The notes under the pieces were generated by a model. That model saw only the letters and a list, made by a program, of their open reading frames with translations. It had not been told where the DNA came from and searched no databases. This document shows, piece by piece, positions 1 through 5,055 of a stretch of DNA of 6,175 nucleotides. This stretch comes from Candidatus Bathyarchaeota archaeon (GTDB taxonomy: Archaea; Thermoproteota; Bathyarchaeia; Bathyarchaeales; Bathyarchaeaceae). The translations under genes and the position numbers were made by a program. Within the stretch, counting starts at the first letter, position 1. Each line of letters begins with the position of its first letter. Location: the NCBI GenBank assembly GCA_020344715.1, contig CP070828.1, positions 449,476-455,650 of the forward strand, written 5' to 3'.

Positions 1-1
1 C

Positions 2-535
2 CAAGCCATTTTGCTCATCACGTTGTGTCGAATAGTCGGCATTCCAGCCTTCCTTCAAATCGGAGCAATCCAGACTCACCAACTGTTGAATCCAAGCTAC
101 TGGGACAGCCACTTGGAAGTTGTTCAAAAATGGATTGGGTGGCACGGCTGGGCGATGGTCTACATCCCACCTTGGAAATGGCTCCCTGTCGATCTCACCT
201 ACGTTTTCGGAGGACTTGATAATCCTTTGAATGCGATAACCAACGCCGCTGTGACTTCGCAGATTACAATCCAGTACATGAACATCTCGCAAACAGACTA
301 TGTAGCTTCATCTCGAAACGAACGAGAATTTCTCACAAGCAACAACTTCTACGTGTTCATTGAAGACGAAATGATAGAGGCAATACGGCGGAAGAACTGG
401 TTTGGTGAAAGCACCGAATGGTGGTTTCCAGCAGTGCTTGTGCTTGCTGCTGTTCTCTTAGTCGCCAGCTCCTACGCTGCAACTAGAAGACTGGGCAGAA
501 GGGAAGAACCACCTGTTCCACCGACGAATCGTTAA
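2..535 (+). CDS. Transglutaminase-like membrane-anchored protein, 3' part only
   Basis: The reading frame is open to the left window edge, so this is the C-terminal part of a longer protein. The start is not in the window. The segment LCRIVGIPA, then HGWAMVYIP (His codon at 143-145), then WLPVDLTY (Asp codon at 191-193), has the order and spacing of the His and Asp part of a transglutaminase/papain-like core. The catalytic Cys of that family normally lies a little before the GIPA segment and would be outside the window. After about 70 polar residues comes a hydrophobic segment (codons about 419-481, WWFPAVLVLAAVLLVASSY) followed by an Arg-rich tail, which suggests a single C-terminal membrane anchor with the catalytic domain outside the cell. 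Activity (cross-linking, or more often peptidase in prokaryotic members) cannot be told from this. The family call is from motif recognition; the substrate is unknown. It is separated from S6e by about 100 bases and is probably a different transcription unit. Confidence 0.6.
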   Translation, partial: QAILLITLCRIVGIPAFLQIGAIQTHQLLNPSYWDSHLEVVQKWIGWHGWAMVYIPPWKWLPVDLTYVFGGLDNPLNAITNAAVTSQITIQYMNISQTDYVASSRNEREFLTSNNFYVFIEDEMIEAIRRKNWFGESTEWWFPAVLVLAAVLLVASSYAATRRLGRREEPPVPPTNR

Positions 536-568
536 AGACAACGCGAAAGCTTGCGATTTTCAAGTAGG

Positions 569-584
569 CGAATCCTTAATAAAC
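569..584 (+). promoter_or_regulatory. Candidate BRE/TATA element for the S6e cluster
   Basis: The sequence gcgaatccttaataaa reads as a purine-containing BRE-like stretch followed by an AT-rich TATA-like core (about 575-584). A start of transcription about 25 bases downstream would fall near 603-608 and leave a leader of about 30 bases before the S6e ATG at 638. A second AT-rich run, ggtatatct at 588-596, could serve instead. Inferred from position and composition only. Confidence 0.4.
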
Positions 585-625
585 GAAGGTATATCTTCAG
601 TAATGCTTACATATCGGTCATATCC

Positions 626-630
626 GGAGA
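626..630 (+). promoter_or_regulatory. Shine-Dalgarno site deciding the S6e start
   Basis: GGAGA lies 7 bases before the ATG at 638. It supports that start over the longer open frame, which runs upstream to 551 and encodes residues unlike any S6e N-terminus. Confidence 0.65.
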
Positions 631-637
631 CAGATGT

Positions 638-1117
638 ATGGCAAGGTTCAAGGTAATCGTTTCAGACCCTGAGAACGGCTCATCCAAGACCGTTGAGATT
701 GAGGGAGCTCGTGCTGTTCCACTGATTGGAAAGAGAATTGGTGAGCCCATCGACGGATCCGTTGTAGGCATGTCAGGGCATAAATTGCAGATCACCGGCG
801 GATCTGACAAAGATGGATTTCCCATGAGACCGAACATCCATGGTGGAGTTAGAATCAGGGCAATTCTCAGCGGAGGAGTAGGGTTTCATCCCAAACGACG
901 AGGAGACAGACGAAGAAAAACTCTCCGCGGAAACGTGATAACAGAAGAGATCGTTCAGGTTAACATGAAAATTGCAGGGAAACCGAAAAAGGCAAAAAAA
1001 CCTGAAGAAACCAAGAAGAAAGAGAAAAAGGCCAAGAGAAACTCAGCAAAACTGACGGAGTCTTCAGGGTCTCGAGGTGAATCTTCTGAGGAAACTGCCG
1101 AAACAGCCCGAAGCTAA
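638..1117 (+). CDS. rps6e: Small-subunit ribosomal protein S6e
   Basis: S6e (eS6) is a structural protein of the archaeal/eukaryotic small ribosomal subunit. The 159-residue product starts MARFKVIVSDP and carries the family's central motif GGSDKDGFPMRP (residues 54-65), followed by the basic rRNA-binding stretch FHPKRRGDRRRKTLRGNVI (83-101). Residues 1 to about 111 are the conserved core. From about 112 to the end there is a Lys/Glu-rich low-complexity tail ending in a Ser/Glu-rich stretch; the tail is probably disordered. Eukaryotic S6 also has a C-terminal extension, phosphorylated in that case, but I see no reason to equate the two. The start is chosen by the family N-terminus and a GGAGA site. 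The last 41 bases overlap the aIF2 gamma gene in another frame, which suggests translational coupling. Confidence 0.95.
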   Translation: MARFKVIVSDPENGSSKTVEIEGARAVPLIGKRIGEPIDGSVVGMSGHKLQITGGSDKDGFPMRPNIHGGVRIRAILSGGVGFHPKRRGDRRRKTLRGNVITEEIVQVNMKIAGKPKKAKKPEETKKKEKKAKRNSAKLTESSGSRGESSEETAETARS

Positions 1118-2321
1118 CATTGGAACAATCGGGCACGTGGACCATGGAAAAACGACATTGGTTCAAGCTCTGACAGGGGTCTGGGCTGCCCGCCATAGTG
1201 AGGAGTTGAGACGAGGCATCACAATCAAGCTGGGATATGCAGATGCCGCTATTTTCAAATGTCCAAAATGTGAACTTCCAAAGTGCTACACTACCGAAAC
1301 GAAATGTTCTCACTGTGGTTCACCAACTGAATTCGTTCGAGCTGTGAGTTTTGTTGATGCGCCAGGTCATGAAGCGCTTATGGCTACAATGCTTTCCGGC
1401 GCCTCTGTAATGGATGGAGCGCTGCTGGTTATAGCAGCAGATGAAACTTGTCCTCAACCGCAAACCAGAGAGCATCTAGCAGCTATCGAAATTGTTGGAA
1501 TAAGCAATCTTGTAATTGTCCAGAACAAAATCGACCTCGTAGATGAAAAAAAAGCTCTCGAAAGCTATGAAGAGATAGAACAGTTTGTAAAGGGCACGAT
1601 AGCAGAAAAAGCGCCCATAATTCCAGTTTCGGCTCAGCACTGCATCAACATCGACGTCTTGATCCAAGCCTTGGAAGAGGCTATTCCCACGCCAAAACGT
1701 GATCCAGAAAAACCCCCGAGAATGCATGTTGTGCGTTCTTTCGACGTAAACAAGCCGGGTACTCATGCGAAGGAGTTAGCCGGAGGCGTCCTCGGCGGCA
1801 CAATTCTTCAAGGAAAATTCAGCGTAGACGACGAAATAGAAATTCGCCCTGGAATCCGTACAACGCGACATGGACGAACATCCTATGAACCTCTCTCAAC
1901 AGAAATCACGACTTTGCACACAGGTGGAAGAGAGGTTAAAGAAGCTCAATGTGGAGGCTTGATGGGGATCGGCACTCTCCTTGATCCATCCCTAACAAAG
2001 GCCGATGGCCTTACCGGAAACCTAGTGGGCAAACCCGGCATGCTTCCTCCAACTCTCTCTGAGTTAACATTGGAAACGCATCTCTTCGAGCGCGCAGTTG
2101 GAACGAAAGAGCTAGTAGATGTCGAAAAAGTGCGTACGAATGAGAATCTCCTTTTGGACATTGGAACAAGCATCACAGCTGGAAATGTTGCCTCAGCAAA
2201 GGGAGACCTGATAACGCTTAAACTTACGCGTCCCGTGACCGCCGAAAAGGGAACAAGAGCTGCCATAAGCAGAAAAATCACTGGAAGATGGCGCCTTATC
2301 GGCTACGGAATACTAAAGTAG
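1077..2321 (+). CDS. eif2g: Translation initiation factor aIF2 subunit gamma
   Basis: This GTPase subunit of heterotrimeric aIF2 delivers initiator Met-tRNA to the small ribosomal subunit. The 414-residue length is normal for the family. The G domain shows P-loop GHVDHGKT (residues 19-26), switch-1 RRGITIKLGYA (45-55), a zinc-knuckle with C62-x2-C65 and C77-x2-C80, DAPGH (94-98), NKID (150-153) and SAQ (185-187). Two beta-barrel domains follow (about 210-325 and 330-414), with the family C-terminal sequence RWRLIGYG. The start is GTG at 1077: an in-frame stop at 1053-1055 lies just upstream and no other usual start codon falls between. The core begins about 12 residues after it. An AGGG at 1066-1069 may act as ribosome binding site. 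The gene overlaps S6e by 41 bases and the PIN gene by 34 bases. No key residue looks missing. Confidence 0.97.
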   Translation: MNLLRKLPKQPEANIGTIGHVDHGKTTLVQALTGVWAARHSEELRRGITIKLGYADAAIFKCPKCELPKCYTTETKCSHCGSPTEFVRAVSFVDAPGHEALMATMLSGASVMDGALLVIAADETCPQPQTREHLAAIEIVGISNLVIVQNKIDLVDEKKALESYEEIEQFVKGTIAEKAPIIPVSAQHCINIDVLIQALEEAIPTPKRDPEKPPRMHVVRSFDVNKPGTHAKELAGGVLGGTILQGKFSVDDEIEIRPGIRTTRHGRTSYEPLSTEITTLHTGGREVKEAQCGGLMGIGTLLDPSLTKADGLTGNLVGKPGMLPPTLSELTLETHLFERAVGTKELVDVEKVRTNENLLLDIGTSITAGNVASAKGDLITLKLTRPVTAEKGTRAAISRKITGRWRLIGYGILK

Positions 2322-2746
2322 AAAACGACCTCAGATCGCTGGAAGAATTGACCCTAAAAATCCTTCTAGACTCGAACTTTCTCCTCATCCCATCACAATT
2401 CAACCTTGACATCTTCGAGGAACTGTCGAACCTTTTGAACCAGCAATTCGATCCCGTTCTGCTCTCTATAACACAGCAGGAGCTTTTGACAATGGCAAGA
2501 AAAGGCGCTCCTAAAATGCGAAGACAAGCGTCGTTGGCGCTCAGATTAGCTCAAAAATGTCGCATTGTTGAAACTGAACACGGCGAAGAAGAGCCTCACG
2601 ACGATGTTCTCGTTCGAACAGCTGAAAGATGGAAATGCGCAGTAGCAACAAATGATCGAGCGCTAAGAAGAAAACTGCGAAGCAAGAACATCCCTGTGAT
2701 CTTTCTAAGAGCGAAAACTCGCTTGGCATTGGATGGCCTTCTTTGA
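2288..2746 (+). CDS. PIN-domain nuclease, Fcf1/Utp24-like
   Basis: PIN domains are metal-dependent ribonucleases. In eukaryotes the Fcf1/Utp24 branch cuts pre-18S rRNA, and archaeal relatives are thought to process rRNA. The 152-residue product has the expected acidic residues in order: D28 in LLDSNFLLIP, E65 in ITQQEL, D105/D106 in PHDDVLV, and D123 in ATNDRALRRKL. The ATNDR-x-L-[RK]R segment followed by IPVIFLRA resembles Fcf1 more than VapC toxins. No antitoxin gene adjoins it, and its place after aIF2 gamma in a ribosomal cluster supports a housekeeping role. The start is uncertain. ATG at 2288 overlaps aIF2 gamma by 34 bases with GGAAG directly touching it. An in-frame TTG at 2348, also preceded by GGAAG, would shorten the protein by 20 residues and still keep D28. 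The fold is confident; the substrate is inference. Confidence 0.85.
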   Translation: MAPYRLRNTKVENDLRSLEELTLKILLDSNFLLIPSQFNLDIFEELSNLLNQQFDPVLLSITQQELLTMARKGAPKMRRQASLALRLAQKCRIVETEHGEEEPHDDVLVRTAERWKCAVATNDRALRRKLRSKNIPVIFLRAKTRLALDGLL

Positions 2747-2761
2747 CCTTAAACGTCCTTC

Positions 2762-2776
2762 CGAAAGCCTAATATG
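2762..2776 (+). promoter_or_regulatory. Candidate BRE/TATA element for the rpo7 cluster
   Basis: The stretch cgaaagcctaatat (about 2762-2775) resembles the element before S6e (cgaat-ccttaataa): CGAA followed by a CCT(T)AATA core. Transcription would start near 2795-2800, right at the palindrome. An alternative AT-rich run, caatttat at 2783-2790, lies closer to the gene. Because the gap after the PIN gene is 90 bases, a separate promoter here is plausible but unproven. Confidence 0.35.
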
Positions 2777-2800
2777 CAGGCGCAATTTATGTGTGACAAG

Positions 2801-2814
2801 CTTCCTCGAGGAAG
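2801..2814 (+). repeat. Perfect 14-base palindrome upstream of rpo7
   Basis: CTTCCTCGAGGAAG equals its own reverse complement. It ends 22 bases before the rpo7 ATG and 11 bases before the AAGGG ribosome binding site. On DNA it could be a dimeric-regulator site. In RNA it can form a 5-base-pair stem with a four-base loop in the 5' leader. The symmetry stops sharply at both ends. Confidence 0.6.
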
Positions 2815-2836
2815 AAACAATGTTTAAGGGAAGTTT

Positions 2837-3448
2837 ATGTTCAAACTCATCACGTTAGAGGACACAATCCGCATACCGCCTGAGAAATTCGGCGAACCAA
2901 TCGAAGAGGTCGGTCATGACCAACTGGGAATAAGATACGAGGGCATGGTAGATGAAGAACTCGGCTACGTCATCGCCGTAACAGACATCCAAGTCAATCC
3001 CGTGGGCAAGATCATTCCAGGGGATGGCGCAACCTATCACAAAGCTTTGTTTTCACTTCTCACCTTTCTCCCAAAAATTCAGGAAATCGTGGAAGGAGAA
3101 GTGGTTGAAATAGCTGATTTTGGAGCGTTCATTCGTATGGGCCCGATAGATGCCCTGTTGCATGTCTCTCAACTCATGGACGATTACATATCCTATGATG
3201 AAAAACAGGGCGTGCTTATGGGCAGAGAAACGAGGAGAAAGCTGTCGACAGGCGACCAAGTTAGAGTGCGGGTAACCGCAGTTTCGCTTGGAAGAGGAGG
3301 AAGCTCAGGCAAAGTCGGCGTAACTGCTCGACAACCATTCCTTGGAAAGATCGAATGGATAAATAGAGAAGTAGAAAAATTGAGAACTGCTGAGACAGAG
3401 AAACCTAAAAAGCCAGCCAAGTCTCTCATCAAACAGCAGAAAGCCTAG
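2837..3448 (+). CDS. rpo7: DNA-directed RNA polymerase subunit Rpo7 (RpoE')
   Basis: Rpo7 with Rpo4 forms the stalk of archaeal RNA polymerase, the counterpart of eukaryotic Rpb7, and binds emerging RNA. The 203-residue product starts MFKLITLEDTIRIPPEKFG, a typical N-terminus. An N-terminal RNP-like domain (1 to about 80) includes the motif PGDGATYH (61-68). An S1/OB RNA-binding domain spans about 82-167 (VEGEVVEIADFGAFIRMGPIDALLHVSQL region and GVTARQPFLG). Residues after about 185 form a Lys/Pro-rich tail (EKPKKPAK) that lengthens the protein slightly beyond the usual archaeal Rpo7. The ATG at 2837 has AAGGG at 2826-2830, 6 bases upstream. The stop codon overlaps the ribosome binding site of the Spt4 gene, so the two are probably cotranscribed and coupled. 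Confidence 0.95.
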   Translation: MFKLITLEDTIRIPPEKFGEPIEEVGHDQLGIRYEGMVDEELGYVIAVTDIQVNPVGKIIPGDGATYHKALFSLLTFLPKIQEIVEGEVVEIADFGAFIRMGPIDALLHVSQLMDDYISYDEKQGVLMGRETRRKLSTGDQVRVRVTAVSLGRGGSSGKVGVTARQPFLGKIEWINREVEKLRTAETEKPKKPAKSLIKQQKA

Positions 3449-3451
3449 GAG
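3447..3451 (+). promoter_or_regulatory. Shine-Dalgarno site deciding the Spt4 TTG start
   Basis: AGGAG lies 9 bases before TTG 3461 and shares bases with the rpo7 stop codon (3446-3448). It supports TTG as a true start and coupling to rpo7 translation. Confidence 0.65.
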
Positions 3452-3460
3452 AAATCGACT

Positions 3461-3646
3461 TTGAACGAAAAAGCTTGCCCCGACTGCCATGTAATAACTG
3501 CAGGGTCAAGTTGCCCCAACTGCAAAACCTCCGGATTGAGTGATGACTTTTCAGGTCTCGTGATTGTTTTTGATTCTGAAGATTCCGCCATAGCGAAAGC
3601 CATGAAAATAGACAAAAAGGGTCGCTATGCCCTCCGAGTCAGATAG
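3461..3646 (+). CDS. spt4: Transcription elongation factor Spt4 (RpoE'')
   Basis: Spt4 pairs with Spt5 (NusG-like) to clamp RNA polymerase and raise processivity. The 61-residue product is the full usual length. It has a four-Cys zinc site, C6-x2-C9 and C18-x2-C21, followed by the family hallmark LSDDFSGLVIVFDSEDSAIA (26-45), the Spt5-contacting region, and the C-terminal KKGRYALRVR. The start codon is TTG, chosen because it gives the normal N-terminus a few residues before the first Cys pair and has an AGGAG site 9 bases upstream. No ATG is available ahead of the zinc site. It is 12 bases downstream of rpo7, the common archaeal arrangement of rpoE' and rpoE''. Its partner Spt5 is not in the window. 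Confidence 0.93.
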   Translation: MNEKACPDCHVITAGSSCPNCKTSGLSDDFSGLVIVFDSEDSAIAKAMKIDKKGRYALRVR

Positions 3647-3696
3647 CAACGAAGACCCCCGGCTACTTCCTGCATAATTCTCCAGAGTGGCGGAAT

Positions 3697-4236
3697 ATGC
3701 CGTTCTTCATACAGACACTTGTTCTTCCTCCCCAACTACGTCGAGAATTGAAAGCTCCCCTTGGAAAGCTCATCATGGGTTCTCCCGAAGAAGCCATGAA
3801 AAAACTAGAGGAGCTGATTATCAAAGAGAAGCCCTCAATGATTATCACAGTTGGTGATATCGTCTCAGAAAACACTGCGAAACATGGAATCTCAACTCAT
3901 CTTGCGATCGTAGACAATCGAGTCATGAGACAACCGCGAAAGCCTATCGTGCTAAAGACAAATCAGACAATACACGTTAAGAACCCCCCAGGCATCATAT
4001 CCGACAAAGCTTGGATTGCCATACGGAAAGCATTAAAGCAAGAACAAGCCACCAAAATCGTTGTTGACGGCGAAGAAGACCTCCTCACCTTAGTGGCGTT
4101 GCTCCACGCACCTTTGAATTCACTTGTTGTCTACGGTCAGCCTCACGAAGGAGTAGTTGCCGTTAGAGTTACACGTAGAAAAAGACAAAAGGCCCGCAAC
4201 ATCATAGAAGCTATGCACCCGATTACGAAAAACTAA
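3697..4236 (+). CDS. GTP-dependent dephospho-CoA kinase (DUF359 family)
   Basis: This family catalyses the last step of archaeal coenzyme A synthesis, phosphorylating dephospho-CoA with GTP. It is unrelated to the bacterial ATP-dependent CoaE. The 179-residue product starts with a hydrophobic N-terminus and LPPQLRRELKAPLGKLIMG (10-28), then shows the family landmarks VGDIVSENT (52-60), HLAIVDNRVMR (68-78), NPPGIIS (96-102), VDGEEDLLTL (123-132) and YGQPHEGVV (146-154). These acidic, nucleotide-contacting segments all look intact. The ATG at 3697 has only a weak upstream site (gagtgg), but no better start is visible, and the gene lies 50 bases after spt4. Its place among transcription and ribosome genes is a conserved archaeal neighbourhood to my knowledge, and is not explained by its enzymatic role. 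The family assignment is confident; the activity is inherited from characterised homologues. Confidence 0.88.
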   Translation: MPFFIQTLVLPPQLRRELKAPLGKLIMGSPEEAMKKLEELIIKEKPSMIITVGDIVSENTAKHGISTHLAIVDNRVMRQPRKPIVLKTNQTIHVKNPPGIISDKAWIAIRKALKQEQATKIVVDGEEDLLTLVALLHAPLNSLVVYGQPHEGVVAVRVTRRKRQKARNIIEAMHPITKN

Positions 4237-4270
4237 AGTAAAGGATGTTATATCAAATCAACAACCCTGC

Positions 4271-4275
4271 GGAAG
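4271..4275 (+). promoter_or_regulatory. Shine-Dalgarno site deciding the S24e start
   Basis: GGAAG lies 7 bases before ATG 4283. It favours this start over the in-frame TTG two codons upstream at 4277, which would sit only 1 base after the site. A TATA-like run at 4248-4255 (ttatatca) could be a weak internal promoter, but it would leave almost no leader. Confidence 0.55.
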
Positions 4276-4282
4276 CTTGTCC

Positions 4283-4711
4283 ATGAAAGTCAAAATCACT
4301 ACCCAGAAACGCAACCCGCTACTCAAGAGGAAAGAAATTTCCTTTGAAGTGGAACATGAAAAAATAAGAGGAACACCCTCACGCTCTCAAATAAGAGCTA
4401 AGGTAGCAGAGATCCTGAAAATGAAGCTTGAGCAAGTTTATGTGAGAAAAGTAGAGACAAAAACGGGAACAATGACAGCCTTGGGCAAAGCTAACGCCTA
4501 CGACACGGTCGAGCAGGCTCAGCGCATTGAACCAAAATACATCGTTGAAAGGAACGCCCCAAAGGAGGAAGCAAAAGAACCAGAGACACAGCCGAAGGCA
4601 GAGAAACCAGAAAAAACAGCCAAACTAGCCGAAGAACCCAAAGCCCAAAAACCTGCAAAGCCTGAAGAGTCCAAACGATCCAAGGAAAAGGAGGAACACC
4701 TAGATGAGTGA
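4283..4711 (+). CDS. rps24e: Small-subunit ribosomal protein S24e
   Basis: S24e (eS24) is a small-subunit protein shared by archaea and eukaryotes. The product is 142 residues. The core, about 1-92, matches the family: MKVKITTQKRNPLLKRKEISF at the N-terminus, a TPSRSQIRAKVAEIL segment (31-45), VYVRKVETKTG (52-62) and the NAYDTVEQAQRIEPKYIVERN region (71-91). From about 93 to the end there is a tail of some 50 residues made almost entirely of Glu, Lys, Pro and Ala with repeats of the type AEKPEK/AKPEE, expected to be disordered. Archaeal S24e usually ends near the core, so the tail is an extension. The gene overlaps the S27ae start by 8 bases. Confidence 0.94.
   Translation: MKVKITTQKRNPLLKRKEISFEVEHEKIRGTPSRSQIRAKVAEILKMKLEQVYVRKVETKTGTMTALGKANAYDTVEQAQRIEPKYIVERNAPKEEAKEPETQPKAEKPEKTAKLAEEPKAQKPAKPEESKRSKEKEEHLDE
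4690..4694 (+). promoter_or_regulatory. Strong Shine-Dalgarno site for S27ae
   Basis: GGAGG lies 9 bases before ATG 4704, inside the end of the S24e gene. It is the best match to the consensus in the window. It supports the ATG at 4704 and therefore the reality of the long N-terminal extension of S27ae. Confidence 0.7.
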
Positions 4712-5000
4712 GGATGCTGAACCGACTGAAACCGCAGAGGAACCTGAAGTAGAAAGACCCGCGGAAGAGAAGCCTGCAGAAGCAGAACGTAAAAGACCCG
4801 AACCCGCAAAACCAAAACCCAAGAAAAAGAGAAGCAAAAGCATCTATGTGCATTACGCAACCGAAGAGGGCAAGCTCAAAAGACGGTTACCGTTCTGTGA
4901 ACGCTGTGGTCCAGGATATTTTATGGCGAATCACGGCGACCGTTACACCTGTGGGCATTGCGGCTTCACAAGATATAAACCATCCGAAACAACCACGTGA
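4704..5000 (+). CDS. rps27ae: Small-subunit ribosomal protein S27ae with N-terminal extension
   Basis: S27ae (eS31) is a zinc-binding small-subunit protein; in eukaryotes it is made as a C-terminal fusion to ubiquitin. Residues about 46-94 are the ribosomal domain, with YVHYATEEGKLKRRLPFC and the zinc ligands C65-x2-C68 and C83-x2-C86. Archaeal S27ae is usually about 50-65 residues; this one has 98. The first 45 residues are a low-complexity stretch, acidic up to about residue 27 and then Lys/Pro-rich, with no fold I recognise and no ubiquitin-like motif or diglycine. The ATG at 4704 has a strong GGAGG and overlaps the S24e stop by 8 bases, and no other start with a good site lies near the zinc domain. 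The extension resembles the S24e C-terminal tail just upstream. Confidence 0.93.
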   Translation: MSEDAEPTETAEEPEVERPAEEKPAEAERKRPEPAKPKPKKKRSKSIYVHYATEEGKLKRRLPFCERCGPGYFMANHGDRYTCGHCGFTRYKPSETTT

Positions 5001-5032
5001 TTAACCATACTTAAATTCAATACCGTGGTTAA
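4991..5032 (+). repeat. Two overlapping inverted repeats at the end of the S27ae gene
   Basis: AACCACG (4991-4997) can pair with CGTGGTT (5024-5030). TTAACCA (5001-5007) can pair with TGGTTAA (5026-5032). The right arms overlap, so only one stem can form at a time. The first would enclose the S27ae stop codon. Between the arms the sequence is AT-rich (atacttaaattcaata) and may instead be a TATA element for the next gene. The function is unproven. Confidence 0.4.
5006..5018 (+). promoter_or_regulatory. Candidate TATA element for the 139-residue protein gene
   Basis: The run catacttaaattc has an AT-rich TATA-like core about 40 bases before the GTG at 5056, which would put a transcript start near 5037-5040 and leave room for the GAGG at 5044-5047. 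A second AT-rich run, ttaatat at 5029-5035, is closer to the gene. Weak evidence; read-through from S27ae is equally possible. Confidence 0.3.
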
Positions 5033-5055
5033 TATCATTTGACGAGGCCCAAGCA

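Noticed and set aside
542..557. Possible terminator hairpin after the transglutaminase-like gene
   Set aside because: The stem (CGC/GCG) is only three base pairs and the following T run is short, which is too weak to call.
551..637. Longer S6e start upstream
   Set aside because: The added residues do not resemble S6e, overlap the likely promoter, and lack a good ribosome binding site. ATG 638 has both the family N-terminus and GGAGA.
1946..2281. Minus-strand open frame of 111 codons
   Set aside because: It lies wholly inside the aIF2 gamma gene, whose family identity is certain, and the encoded residues show no domain. It is a shadow of the coding frame.
2288..2746. VapC toxin of a toxin-antitoxin pair
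   Set aside because: No small antitoxin gene adjoins it, the gene is embedded in a housekeeping cluster, and the motifs fit the Fcf1 branch better.
4704..4838. Ubiquitin-like domain fused to S27ae
   Set aside because: The N-terminal 45 residues are low-complexity Glu/Lys/Pro with no beta-grasp pattern or diglycine junction. Only the position resembles the eukaryotic fusion.
4491..4860. Minus-strand open frames opposite S24e and S27ae
   Set aside because: They are Cys/Phe/Leu-rich reverse images of the Glu/Lys/Pro tails. The absence of stops is explained by the low-complexity composition of the plus strand.
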